From Blastomussa wellsi (lineage: Eukaryota; Cnidaria; Anthozoa; Scleractinia; Plerogyridae), in NCBI GenBank assembly GCA_947652115.1, contig OX393568.1, forward strand, positions 4,574,017 to 4,638,016: DNA of 64,000 nt, given 5' to 3'. Made by a program: the position numbers and the translations under genes. Positions 42,001 to 51,449 of this stretch are shown here, piece after piece (within the stretch, counting starts at the first letter, position 1; each line of letters begins with the position of its first letter). Below the pieces are notes generated by a model. It had not been told where the DNA came from. It made no database searches and worked only from the letters and a program-made list of their open reading frames with translations.

Positions 42001-43207
42001 TTTCTTCATATCTCGAGACAGTTGCACCGCCAACATGAAACAACGCAGTTTCCGGTGGAGAAAACTTGCCGTACTTACGGCCATGGCTGTTAAATACAGT
42101 TAGTAACGTTTTTTCGTGCCAGCCGAGAATTTTACCCCATTACTCCCTTTACACCATTTTACGCTATCTTTTCTCACCAGCACACTTTAACTACTTTTTA
42201 AAAGATCCGGTGTGAAAATCATTAGGGTCATTTCCCTCAACACGAGCACACGACGAATTGCATTTCAACTTGTTTACGATTAACAGAAACTGCAAAGAAT
42301 ATGTTTAATCCTGGTGTGCTTTCCTGTGCAAATCGAACACTGTTTGCACATAAAACGCGAGGGCGCTGAAAATTTATCCGCGAGCAAGATGAATACCGGA
42401 ACAGGCCGAGCATGTTTTCTCCTTTTGGAACGGGGCGGGTTCTTTGTGCGCGCCTTTGTCTGGCGCGTTGTTACGAAAACACTCGAGCGGAAAGCCATAT
42501 GTTCCATACCCTTCGAATGTCAACAAACTGCCTGAAGGTTTGTATTTGTTCTACACAGATTAAACAGCCTTGTCGATCTCTATTTTAAGAACATAAGTAA
42601 CTTTCAGTTACTTTGAATGCCAAATATTCCAGCATTGCGAAGATTAATTTCTCGTCGCGCGCCGGCAGACGGCTTCACGTGCATGTCACGAACGTCTCGA
42701 ATATCCATTGGCATGTTGCTTGTCAAACGAGGACAAACCTCAGCAATTTGATTGAAATGTTGGCGACCGGCGTTCAGCAAAGGTTGCCTCCCTGGTCCTG
42801 TTCCCAATAAGCGTGTTTCATTTTTTTAATGTCACAAGTTTGCAAAGCCAGGCAAAGGCTGTTGCCTGTCAAGCCGTTATTATCCCCATATAACCGTATA
42901 TCTAAAGGAGAGATCTATAGCCTATTAAAACAGTTAATAAAAAACACGTTCGAGTGTTCCGCACAAATATGACATAGCTCTTTTAAACCTTCCCTTTTGC
43001 GATTGCTTGGAGCGCAATCGCCCATTTGCGTCGTTTCTTGGCGCACATGAAAAATATTTCCTAACCCGCGTGTTGCAATGCCATTACTACAGGCGTTGAA
43101 AACTGAGCGCAACTAAAGACTGTTTAGAAACTTACCGTATGCATTACCAGAAACATCAAGACAGCCCCCAGCCAGATTCCTCCCTTGAGGAATGCAGTGA
43201 ACGCCAT
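19818..43207 (-). CDS. SPARC/osteonectin-family protein with a giant mucin-like domain (3748 aa, seven coding exons)
   Basis: Spliced CDS complement(join(19818..19849, 20410..20587, 22334..22563, 23596..23808, 24222..34664, 37940..38018, 43136..43207)), 11,247 nt. All introns are GT-AG and all phases match. Domains: signal peptide (1-24), acidic segment (25 to about 60), Thr/Ser/Pro/Glu/Asp repeat domain (about 195-3425) with no Cys or Trp seen, ten-Cys follistatin-like domain (3532-3602), EC-domain helices with C3624 in TCLEDEL, C3710 in EKC, EF-hand loops 3686-3697 (DTNQDGVLQKAE) and 3719-3730 (DLDGDHVLNREE), and C-terminus DNTVEDANEV. SPARC proteins are secreted, bind collagen and calcium, and are normally about 260-300 aa. 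FS plus EC in this order with these Cys positions identifies the family. The EF-2 disulfide pair of vertebrate SPARC is absent. The giant domain is predicted to be heavily O-glycosylated and strongly anionic. It might act at the calicoblastic matrix or in mucus (inference). Confidence 0.85.
20185..20318. mobile_element. Foldback MITE in the last SPARC-like intron
   Basis: The left arm (ctcgagacagtgtttcatggg) and right arm (ctatgaaaaactgtcactcg) are imperfect inverted copies. A closely related palindrome lies at 21572-21678 in the next intron. Confidence 0.6.
20410..20587 (-). CDS. SPARC-like exon 6: paired EF-hands of the EC domain
   Basis: Acceptor cctttcttag|TTCC, donor GTGG|GTGAGT. It begins FQFDQMDTNQDG and carries two EF-hand loops with Asp at 1, acidic/Asn at 3 and 5, and Glu at 12, so both should bind calcium. 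The single Cys (PHEKC) is kept, while the Cys pair that braces EF-2 in vertebrate SPARC is replaced by Ser (LISSDLDGD) and Ala (EEAF). Confidence 0.87.
20791..20918 (+). mobile_element. Penelope-like tail, copy B
   Basis: This is the same repeat as copies A, C and D but on the + strand and truncated at its 5' side (tagggctaacgctcgaaacg onward). It extends past the shared core to cttcccaccgacgcagcacc, which only copy C also has. It lies in the intron between exons 5 and 6. Confidence 0.6.
21572..21678. mobile_element. Near-palindromic MITE in the SPARC-like intron
   Basis: gatatatcaaacac...gacagtgtttcatcacattt and its complement enclose a short unique centre, 107 bp in all. It is from the same family as 20185-20318. 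Confidence 0.7.
22334..22563 (-). CDS. SPARC-like exon 5: first helices of the EC domain
   Basis: Acceptor gtacccgcag|AA, donor CTGAAG|GTAAAT; phase 1 in, phase 0 out. It encodes EYAEGQQISRL..., then TCLEDELLQFAERFQEWALI, the long amphipathic helix region with the Cys that pairs with the EKC cysteine of the next exon in SPARC EC domains. It ends LIPSEKRAILK. Confidence 0.8.
22870..23305. mobile_element. Composite foldback/dispersed repeat between SPARC-like exons 4 and 5
   Basis: Bases 22905-23112 match 13405-13612 in reverse orientation. Bases about 23150-23305 form a foldback (aactatcgg.ctgatagtt, gaacatcaaatttcc..). The start carries gcactatc / gatagtac motifs. It is probably one element interrupted or rearranged. 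Confidence 0.55.
23596..23808 (-). CDS. SPARC-like exon 4: follistatin-like (FS) domain
   Basis: Acceptor tgttgacag|AGAAG, donor GCTG|GTATGA; phases 1 and 1. It encodes KCNKTSCKDGKMC..ECHCPTEC...HCSVF....LCEVHRHAC...KGRC, ten cysteines in FS order (EGF-like hairpin followed by a Kazal-like part). The basic stretch AVKHKGRC before the last Cys is like the heparin-type basic loop of SPARC. Confidence 0.85.
23971..24110 (-). mobile_element. Penelope-like tail, copy C
   Basis: This is a degenerate copy in inverted orientation relative to copy B, in the intron just downstream of the giant exon. It shares the extra end (aaactgtggtgctgcgtcgg) with copy B. Confidence 0.6.
24222..34664 (-). CDS. SPARC-like exon 3: one 10,443-nt coding exon of 9-residue mucin-like repeats
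   Basis: Acceptor gacgcacag|AG above and donor GATG|GTAAGC below; phase 1 on both sides, open throughout. It encodes about 3,480 residues. Roughly 300 copies of a 27-nt unit fall into two families: PSEEATTET (protein N-terminal half, + coordinates about 30.7-34.3 kb) and PSVDATTES (about 24.5-30.2 kb, in three arrays). They are separated by three copies of a less regular Ser/Thr/Ala/Val-rich linker. Thr, Ser and Pro are dense O-glycosylation substrates and every unit has two or three acidic residues, so the domain should be an extended anionic mucin. The tail contains a GNGNGIENGNGNG stretch before the donor. Confidence 0.9.
27520..28230 (-). repeat. Non-canonical linker, copy 3
   Basis: Near-identical to 30270-30985, with the same phase and same codons apart from scattered changes. 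It includes a short array-A-type stretch (about 27960-28230) stranded between array-B blocks, so the A-linker-B order has been copied as a unit. Confidence 0.8.
29770..30110 (-). repeat. Non-canonical linker, truncated copy 2
   Basis: This matches only the distal part of the linker (TSAQTAA.LPSVTESPS through PTKAAATE.PSVKATTKSP) and joins array B directly at both ends. Confidence 0.75.
30270..30985 (-). repeat. Non-canonical linker, copy 1 (homologous to 27520-28230 and 29770-30110)
   Basis: About 700 bp of less regular coding sequence (TLPVEGLAKESTTKASIPVD..., ..SPLVEPTTFSPSIDATTG) recur nearly identically about 2.75 kb away at 27520-28230. A shortened copy lies at 29770-30110. They mark higher-order duplications inside the exon. 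Confidence 0.8.
30725..34330 (-). repeat. Array A: 27-bp repeats encoding PSEEATTET
   Basis: About 130 units of 9 codons, with substitutions mainly at two residues of the unit (SEEATT[ED/TQ]xP). Some local variants have an 8-codon step (KIPEQATREEP). Two near-identical blocks start at 31051 and 31345, 294 bp apart, showing internal duplication of supra-units. Confidence 0.9.
34893..36118. mobile_element. Giant foldback element, about 1.2 kb, next to the giant exon
   Basis: Two arms of roughly 500-600 bp are inverted copies around an AT-rich centre near 35480-35520. The inner arms share gaggcagtgctt.gatga.tggaggaaga, catgcaatagtaattgc and aggaaatccacaacac. The outer arms are built of tandem cacgattg / gagaacacgattgctgtgg motifs in opposite orientation. 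It lies about 230 bp from the splice acceptor of exon 3. Confidence 0.8.
36185..36345. mobile_element. Foldback MITE, family with ccaaaatggcggcgcgcgg
   Basis: A diverged inverted pair around a short centre; the right side carries ccaaaatggcggcgcgcggg. The sister copy is at 36715-36900. Confidence 0.55.
36715..36900. mobile_element. Foldback MITE, second copy of the same family
   Basis: The left arm (cgcttttaaaattcccg..ccgccatgttggatttta) and right arm are inverted around aatgagaggtaataatag. Confidence 0.65.
37456..37622. mobile_element. Foldback MITE in SPARC-like intron 2
   Basis: The arms (caccttgtttaccccccc, aaaattttgcataacctttg and their complements) enclose about 50 bp. The outer gaccattttcgca / tgcgaaaatggtc is also inverted, so the ends are clear. 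Confidence 0.75.
37940..38018 (-). CDS. SPARC-like exon 2: acidic N-terminal segment
   Basis: Acceptor tttatcacag|GATGCA, donor AACG|GTAAGA. It encodes DARAFPREEFNAEDDSYQMD and LEPVYN, rich in Glu/Asp, in the position of the acidic domain I of vertebrate SPARC. It ends in phase 1. Confidence 0.8.
38500..38650 (+). mobile_element. tRNA-derived SINE (head 38500-38572)
   Basis: The head has a tRNA-like A box (TTAGCTCAGTTGG) and B box (GAGTTCGAACC). The acceptor arms pair with one mismatch and the T arm is intact, but the anticodon stem does not close (TCGGA versus GCGGG), so it is not a working tRNA. The following cggggttaaaataact resembles bodies of tRNA-derived SINEs in anthozoans. It lies in SPARC-like intron 1. 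Confidence 0.65.
39932..40134. mobile_element. hAT-type MITE with 8-bp target-site duplication ACTGTGTC
   Basis: The inverted ends CATTCTCGTCCCCAGAGGC are nearly identical, and ACTGTGTC is present exactly at 39924-39931 and 40135-40142. An 8-bp duplication points to a hAT transposase. The 203-bp element has no coding capacity and lies in SPARC-like intron 1. Confidence 0.85.
40440..40730 (+). mobile_element. tRNA-derived SINE remnant plus duplicated tail
   Basis: 40612-40672 resembles a tRNA 3' half (gagcactgcaccgtaacgca.. with a B-box-like ggtttggaatcc). The downstream tail ttttcaggtctttgttccag (40680) repeats one already present at about 40464, so two related tails lie head to tail. Confidence 0.5.
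43136..43207 (-). CDS. SPARC-like exon 1: signal peptide
   Basis: ATG at 43205-43207 has A at -3 and G at +4. It encodes MAFTAFLKGG..WLGAVLMFLVMHT, a clear secretory leader, and ends in phase 0 at ACG|GTAAG. Exon 2 begins in phase 0 with Asp-Ala-Arg. Confidence 0.8.
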
Positions 43208-44000
43208 GATCGCCTAGAACACTGTAGGTAGATCGCCTTCAAACTCGAGTTACTTCCAATCGATGGCCGTTCTTGATTTCGCACGCTGCGTCAAGGAGAA
43301 ATCCTGTGGATTGCAAATGTTAAGTTAGCCAGTGACACCGCGCACAGCGTTCAGCGGAAGTTGTCGTGAACTACGCCTGGATATTTGTACCGTAATAGTT
43401 TGACAGGGTGCAGTGTTATTGTTTGAAAAAGGCTTATTGTCTCGCGAACGCACCGAAAAGCTCTTGCGCCAGTCAGCTGCGGTATTGTTTTTGGAAAATT
43501 CCTAACGCAAGTTTACACAAGAAACGCATTCTCTCCAAATGCCCCAAATACCGTCCGAACGAGCCATATATCACTAGTATGGAACAAATCCGTGATGTTA
43601 GTGGGCTAGTATAGTTTATAAACATACTGTGCGCAGCGGAATCCAAGATTTACAAGTCTGATATCTACTCACGTGGACATGTTTTTGTTGATAAAAACAT
43701 CGTGATAAATAGTCGACGTAAGGTCAAGTCAGTGAATGTGTGACATCGCAGGACGACGATTTCCGTTAAAGCTAGCAGTGAGGACTGACCAGGAGAAAGC
43801 TCTTTTGTAAGCAGAAAAGTGCTTCCTCTCGAATTGCAAGAGACTGGTGCGTCGCAAATTTGATCGGTATTTTATACAAGGTTGTGGACTTTGTTTGTCT
43901 GAATACACCGATAAGGCAGAATCAAATACAAGGTATTTAAAAACTTTCTAGGTGACTTGAAAAAGTTAACCTTTAGTTAATAGCTTTGAGACTTATTAAT
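43208..44000 (-). promoter_or_regulatory. Presumed promoter and 5' UTR region of the SPARC-like gene
   Basis: It is placed only by its position upstream of the signal-peptide exon. I cannot point to a TATA box or initiator with confidence. An additional non-coding 5' exon is possible. Confidence 0.3.
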
Positions 44001-47000
44001 GAAAAAAACAAACACCGTTGTTCTCTAAGGTGCTCTTCTATGGAACTTCTACGGATACCGATGGCATTTTAGTAACCATTTGCACAAAAATTCATTTTTC
44101 AAAGCAAAATATTTTAAATTACCTCAGTTTCAGATGTTATTTTACTTTGCTGCACTCAATTTCTGGTGTTGAAAGCCCGTTTGTTCAAGTTGTCCTCCAT
44201 CTGGCATTAAAACTCGACAAAACTTGTCCACACAGAATACACGAAGCTGTTAATACAATTATTCCTTATGTCTCACAGCGCAGATTGGTAGTTGGACCGC
44301 AATCCTAATCTGTTTGGCGTGATAACTTTTTTTAAAAACGCATTCCAGTTTGGGGCGTTGACGGTTTGATATATAGCTAGACGAATACATGTAGTGCCCC
44401 GGTGTAAATGTTCAACGTTGTTGAAACCGGTTGGTGGCCTTTTCCAACAAAAACATCGAAACAACAACACCCTAGTCATTACAAGTTTTATTTCTTTGCG
44501 TTGTTACATTCTCCGGTTAATCTAACCCTTGTTTAGATAGTGAGATGTTACAAGGTACATCGATGCAATCAGACACACTCGTCATCTGAAATCAGCATTC
44601 GGGTAGTTCCCCTTGCGTGGCGCAGTCTCTGCCATGTGAAATAAATTGTCAAACATTCCTCCACCAAGGGAAGATTCCAGTTGTATGTTTGTGGTTTTCT
44701 TAGTCGCGATCGAGCAAAGTATGACGAGATTTGTTGCTCTTTGCGCAAAGGAATGTTTATCAGGGCTAGATTAGCCAATTTGTCAGACATATTTTTCCAG
44801 GGTCATACATGAGCGTACATGCAAAGCTGAAGTCACTTATCCAAATATTACACGAAGATCCTATCAAGCTGTATAAGGGCCTATTGTGCTTGTTTGCGGT
44901 TTTAATGAGCGCAGATTTTAGTGATGAATGTTGTTCTTTGTGATTTGTTACATTCCTCGTCTAGTCTGGTCATTCCAGGGGTGTGACCTGTGTCGTTAGC
45001 AGTTCAACCCTTGTTCAGACCGTGCGCGTGCATGTTCGGTAAACTCCTGGGGGTGGTACCCCCATGTATGGGCTTTATAGCATGATATAGGTATGTGTCG
45101 CGGGATAAGGTATGTTTCTTTTGAGGTATATAATTTTTGGTACCTAACTTGTATCGTCTAAAATTGCAGTGCGTAAACAGCAAGCTAAACGAGAAAGAAT
45201 TAAGACACAATCCGCTAAAAGTATTTAAAACGTTACAAGAACAAATACGATTGACCCGTCCATACCTTTTTTAACACGTTTTCAGTTTTCGTGTTTTTCT
45301 TTTTTAATAGGGTGTCATTTTTCGGGTTTGGGCCTTTTAAATAGGGTATCAACTTCCGTTTCCTCTAAAAAGTCAGGGGGTTCAGAATCTTCGCGGCACA
45401 CACCTATCCGAAATGTAAGGTAGTACTCCCCCTGGTGGACACGGGGGGGGGGGGGGGTTGCTCTACACAGACTAGTCCCTGATTCGTTCAACATTCTGTA
45501 GTCTGTCAGATAACTTATCAAGAAGCTAGATCATGGCAAAGTTTCTGTGATCACGGTGATATGATACCGTGGTGTTTTCAAGCATTCTGCTTTGTTTATT
45601 TCTGCCCTCTCACTGCATGCATGCAGTAAAATGTATCAAAGACCCAAAGCGTGTTTTTCGTTTGCCGTCGGGTCCGTTACGTTCGTAATAACCTGGGCTA
45701 TATTCGACAAAAGCGCTCTGATATTTGTAATAGTGACCTGTCAAACCGGTTGATAACTGTTTTTTTCCTGGGTATTTTAAACTGGACAGTACCATGCATT
45801 CGCCCACCTGAGCCCAGGACTAAGTTCTTTTTTTTGCGGACGAGAAACGCTGGGAACGAGAATGCCCAAAATACTTATCATTGGGCGGGTTTAGTGTGCT
45901 TACTTGGTAATTGGAAAATCATTTTCTGTAACATGCAGCTAAATTCCATCGGTATTGCTGAGTTCATGTCATTCTCTGTGCATAGTTTAGTTTTTAGAGT
46001 TTTCTTCGCTTAATTTGTCACGTTTTGGCCTGTGATTTCGCGAATGAACTTTTTGTGTGCGAACGCAAAGCGTCGCCGCGCCGGAGGAAAAAATTCACCA
46101 AACATTTCACTGTTATTTTTGTCGTTTGAATTGTCGATGAATTCACGGTTTATTTCCCGGAGCCTGGACGGCAGATTCGCCAAACAGCAAAACTGATTGT
46201 AAACTGTAACGAGTTATAAAACAAATAGGTAAAGACGTACCTTCTTTCTCGAGACGATGTCCATACAGACTGATCCTACATGTCACCGGGCCGAGCTTCA
46301 ATGGATTAGTTTTTCTCGAAATTGTAACCAAATCTTGGTCCTTTTTTCAGATTAATCAAATTCGGGTTAATTGATTTTTTTGGAACGAACGAAAGACTGT
46401 GTTATAAGATATGGCTTTTTGATGTCGGCAAACAATCGGACAATTTAAAATTCGTGTTAGCCTGTTTTTCTTTTGCCTGGAGGGATGGAGCGTTCATTCA
46501 TCGCCGTGGAATTCCACCAAAGAGCTCCTTTTGTTACTTTCTGTGTTTCTCTACTTGAAAACAATTTTCATTGTAGTTCACTTCAATTTCTAATTAACTT
46601 TTGTTATTCAGAATTTAAAATAGCACGTTTTAAAATACCACGATGGCAAGTTTCTCTTTGAGGAAAACTCATAATCAAATAAGCTTTTTGTGCCAACACA
46701 CGGTGCTACAGAACTGAAAACATTAGCCTTTTGAAACTTGCCACCATATTCTGTATGTCAACAAAAAAAGCCGCGCGAAGCCTCCGGGCGACCCACCCAC
46801 CACGCATTGATTGCAGTGCGTCACTTTTCAGTACAGCCGATATGGGCAACGGTCTAACTTGAAAACAAAATGCAAAAAACACTTTGCATAGCATAATAAA
46901 CTGCCGAATATGTAGGCACTGTTCATTGGTCTTCATGCATCTGAATGGCCGCATTTGACTCTTGGCCGGCAAAATTTAGCCCCTGTTTACATCGCTTGAA

Positions 47001-47134
47001 TGGAAACGATAAACCGGAAATGAACACATAAACGATGAGGTAGAGTTCCCAAAACATTACCGCTTATAAAACCCTGCGGCGATTTGCCTTTCATTCCATG
47101 GCCTTTGTGTGGCCCTATGCGGGTACCGTTACCA
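44001..47134. other. Intergenic, nothing coding recognised
   Basis: Short open frames without domains. Bases 45040-45440 are a diverged motif tract (tagggtatcattttt, ggtagtactccccctgg) also seen in pieces at 39590-39640 and 51450-51560. A run of 15 G lies at 45443-45457. Confidence 0.5.
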
Positions 47135-47312
47135 AATACACCTTATTCCAAAATGGCCGCTGATTTACTATGCACATACAAATTGGCCCTTGTTGTCTCG
47201 TTCAAGATAAAATATTCTTTTGATTGTGAGCTTAAAAACGAGGCAATAAGGGCTAATTTGAATACCAACAAAATAATACTAAGATGGTAGCCATTTTGGA
47301 ATAAGGTGTATT
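47135..47312. mobile_element. MITE with 23-bp TIRs, TA-flanked
   Basis: AATACACCTTATTCCAAAAT (23 bp in full) and its exact complement bound 178 bp. TA at each inner edge would fit a Tc1/mariner-type TA target, but this is not proven. Confidence 0.75.
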
Positions 47313-48944
47313 AAGGGTGGGCAATTTATAATTAGGTGGGTTCAATGTCATGTTCTGCGGAATATGACACCTTGTTTTCGGCTATTTATTTGGCGGGTGA
47401 ATACACTGTTAATAAGGCAGATTTGATTGGGTCAATTACGCGTATTTAACCGTTTATTCGCGGCATTTCTCAAGTTTTAAATTAGCCCCTTTATTGCTGC
47501 GCAAATTAATGAAGTTCATGTTAATTTTTTTGGACAGGCTTGCATCGTAACAAATGCCGCTGAGATATCCCCAAACGATGATCAGTCAAAAATTGAGTGG
47601 CTTTACCTTGATATGCGAATCAAGTCAATAAATCCTGCTTCGCCGAGTGCAACCATGATGTTTTAAAATAAATTAACGCCCGGCTCGGAACTCTTCAGGA
47701 CAACCTCAACCTGCAATCAGAGTTATTTTCTCGCACAGTCAAGAACGTCTGACCGAAGGCTGTGAGGACACCCAGACACGGCCTTAACCGTGTTCACGTT
47801 CAGACAATCGCTAATTACTGAAAACGAAACTTAATTGAATGAAAGATAACAAAAGGAATTTAAACGTACCGAAACTATATTATTTAAAAACATTCTTGCA
47901 TCAAATTTCATTGCAACTTAGACGCGCAGTGTCATGAATTCCACTCTTCCAACATTTTATTTAAGGGCATTTTCTATTATTTGTTGTTTAGCTTAAACAA
48001 CAAAGAATCGCTTTTCAATCACCTTATGCTTAGAGGTCTCCGGATTTTTTTCCGTAATTTTTCAAAGTATCGGACCAGAGATCAACTTGCATCAATTGGT
48101 GTGCCTGAACTTTGGCCTTCTTAGAAATGTTTTGTTGCGACCGCTTCTTTTTAGCTTTCTCATCTTACCAATTGATACACCGTATATCTGCTTTTTAAAA
48201 TCTTAGATCACTTGCCTTTTTTGCTTCCGTTATGTGACATTCTTCTACATTGCTCAAAAAGGATTAACTATTCAGAGATGTGTCCAAATAATAACAGAGC
48301 TCGCACAAACTCGGATTTACCGCTATGGACTCGTGAAAAGAACTCTTTGTACCCTTGTTACTTTTTTAATTTGTGTTACAAGAAATCCTGCGAAGGCGCC
48401 GTGGAGTAATGGTCAGTGCGTTGGATTCCTGTATCGAACGACCGGGCTTTGTGCTGTTATTGGACGAGAAACCGCCAGAGTGGCTCGTAGTGGCTCTTTC
48501 TACACAGGCAATCTGTTAGCCATAAAAACATGACATAGTTGATTATGAACTTGAATTTGCTTAATGCAATCGTTTCTTTAGAACGATTGACCGAGCTCAA
48601 ACCTTAGGCTCGATCACTAGCCGCTGTTCGGGAAATTAGCCCGGGTCCAAGACCAGACTCGAGAGGTTGCGGAACCCACCATGCACCAAACCTGCGATCA
48701 GGGGAAGGGTGGTACTAGCACATATTCAAAAGTTATTATTATGATCATAATTTCAGCGTTTTAAAATTTTCCATATTTTTCTCAGTGTTTGCTGGTGGGA
48801 AATGTATATGAAATGCATTTCAAGCTGCGCTCAATGTAGACCTACTTAGATGAGATGAGTTGATGACCTTACCTCGAACTGGCCTTCCCGACTGCATACG
48901 CGTATTGACCTGTTTTTCGATATTATGGATGCGTTACCGGACAG
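47313..48944. other. Intergenic stretch with a weak tRNA-like remnant
   Basis: No gene recognised. At 48394-48460 ggcgccgtggagtaatggtc and gtatcgaacgaccgggc resemble the A and B boxes of a decayed tRNA-derived SINE; no cloverleaf can be closed. Confidence 0.35.
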
Positions 48945-49451
48945 TAGGCCTAGACACAAATATCCCGAAAAATGCTCTAAAAATCTCTCTGGAAATTCTC
49001 AATTTTTTCCCTAAAAATCCCTCCAAAAATCTCTAACTATCCCCAAAAGTTTCTAAAAGTTCCTAAATATCCCAAAATGTTCTAAAAAATCTCTATTTTT
49101 CTCACAATTATTTTTTTAATGAAACCTTAGCGCTCCGGGCTCCGCCATGTTTGAAACTTGCTTCCCTTGGAATGATGGGGTATATTAGAAATGGGAGATA
49201 TGGGAAACACCGCTGCACAATTGGATTGCAGTCTAGCAGTCACCAACTCACCAAGAATAGTAAACAATGGGACAAAATTTTCATTTCATAGGAATTTTAA
49301 ATAAAACGGCAAAGAATATAGAACAATTTTTGTTCCAAATCATCTAAAAATCCCCAAAAATCCCATTTTTTTCTAAAAATCCCCAAAATTTCTAAACATC
49401 TCCTGATTCTATAAAAATCCTAAAAAATCCGGCTTTTTGTGTCTAGGCCTA
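48945..49451. mobile_element. hAT-type MITE with 8-bp target-site duplication CCGGACAG
   Basis: The perfect 16-bp terminal inverted repeat TAGGCCTAGACACAAA is flanked on both sides by CCGGACAG (48937-48944 and 49452-49459). The interior is a degenerate tandem of ctaaaaatcccc-like words on both strands. Length is 507 bp, non-coding. Confidence 0.9.
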
Positions 49452-49663
49452 CCGGACAGATTATAAAGAGGGGCAATATCCTTGAGTGCATCTCATACCT
49501 GTTAAGATAATTGACTGATAAAATTTGACCTGGAGCTGAACCGTGCAGTCACTCCGTTTGACTCTAAATGTTTTATTAACTCGGTTTCCATTGATTCCCT
49601 GCTTCCTTAGTGATTCTATCCATCCTATCCAACCTGCATTGACGCATTTCATGCTTTGGCTGT

Positions 49664-50017
49664 TGTAATGCTTTGTTACAAAACCGTGCTGCTCGAATTT
49701 TAACCTCTTCCTGTTACGACACGTATGTTGAAGATTTACTTAGGAAACTTTGGTGGAGAAAACTAAGTACTCAGCGACAAATGCAGAAAGCTATAATGGT
49801 CTATAAATCGTTAAATGGCCTTACACCTGAGTATCTGAGTGAGCTATTTGTCAACCGTTCTGACATTACTGATTATATATTGAGGGACTCCGTGAACAAA
49901 CTAGCTGTTCCAATGCCCCGCACTAACTTTTTGAACAACAGCTTTAGCTATAGTGGTGCGGTACTTTGCAACAGCTTACCTTCCGATAACAAAATTTTCG
50001 AGCAGCTTGAATTTTAA
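49664..50017 (+). pseudogene. Non-LTR retrotransposon reverse-transcriptase C-terminal fragment
   Basis: Open frame with LQNRAARILTSSCYDTYVED, LWWRKLSTQRQMQKAIMVYK, LNGLTPEYLSELF, and later LAVPMPRTNFLNNSFSYSGA. This is the familiar C-terminal tail after the RT domain in jockey/CR1-type LINEs. The catalytic RT core and endonuclease are missing, so it is a 5'-truncated dead copy. It ends in a stop and AT-rich sequence. Confidence 0.75.
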
Positions 50018-50629
50018 GTGGAGGGTTAATTGGACGTTCTGGAAAAACCACTAGAAAGTTGCGTTCTCGCATATTGTAGTTTATCAGGAATGATTCCGTT
50101 CAGAATAATTAACATTTTAATTTTAAATTTCTCATGCGTGTGTGTTTTTTTTTGACAAAAAACAGGGAGGGCACGACCCCCCCCCCATGGCCCCTCCCCT
50201 TTCTACGGCCCTGTTATTACGAAAACTGAACTAGATTCCAGGCAATCTTATGATTCTGTCGTCTGTCAAAGATAACGGACTACACGATTGTTCATCGCTT
50301 TATAGCCAAGAGTTTGGAATGATAAGCGAGAGATAAGTTGGTTATCGGTTCTACTATCAGCGATACAAATCTCAATCTTGCTCTGAGGATACCAAAGGCT
50401 ATCTTTGAATATAAGTCGGTGTTTTTTGATCTCCTCGTTTGATTGGGCTAAATTAGTGACTGTGGTATTTCTCAACCGGCTGTGGCAAGGTCTTGTAAGT
50501 ATGAAATAAACAAAAGAATACTGAACGAGGAATTTTGTTTTGGCAATGTTTCAGCTTTGAAAATGTATAAAGAAGCCATCGTTGTTTCTTTTCAGTTAAT
50601 TGTTGTCTCTTTTGTGTTTTTCTATACCT

Positions 50630-50970
50630 TGGTAAAGTGTTATTTTAAAAGGCCACTGAAACGAAATTTTCGTGTCTGGGATTTTTGCGTAATTTTGTAC
50701 TTTGAACCACGCTGATCACCTTGTGCGAATTCGTTTTGGCCAAAAGAAATGGAACAGTGCTAATTTTTTACGGCTGAAAAGTGTCTTTTTGCTCCAAATC
50801 ATGTCCGGGGCTTAAAAGAGCATTTTCCGCGATCCGTAAGCGGACAAAAAGACTTAAGTTGACAGTATTTGTAAATAAGGATCAAACTTTATAATTATGC
50901 AAAAATCTCGAATAAAAAAATTTCGTTTTAGTAGCACTTTAAGTTTTCGAAGGTAATGTTGGACATTACC
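50630..50970. repeat. Diverged inverted repeat pair
   Basis: ccactgaaacgaaatttt..gggatttttgcgtaat (from about 50650) is inverted at about 50890-50945 (attatgcaaaaatct...aaatttcgtttta). This is a weak foldback. Confidence 0.4.
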
Positions 50971-51449
50971 AAATATAACTATATTCATGTTATGTACCCA
51001 GGTTGAGACGGAATTCAAATTAAATAGTCGGCATACCCTTCGTGCAAGCTGTAATTTCATCTTACGAGCCCAAATCTGTGAAATTGATTTCGGTCGCTTA
51101 AATTTTATAAAGTAGACGTGAAAACTGCAAAGGACCGCAAGCGATAATGCTGCTAGTTGACGAAGGATCCGCAAGAGACCTAATCAGTTCCAATAAGAAC
51201 GATACAGCTGGCCACGGTTGCAGCCCTGCTTTATCGGTTTCTGTCGAGTTGCTGTCCCGCAAAGTCATCTTTTTCACGTAGGATCAGCCTTGCAGTTATG
51301 TTTGCTTATTAAATTTTGCATTTTTAAGAGGAGATTTGCTCATGTATAAGACAAGTTTCTGAAGTTTGCCACCAGGGGAAAATACCCAACAACATTGCTT
51401 CACTTCTCCTGTCCACTTCATGTTTGCCCGTCGGGCAACCACCGGGAGG

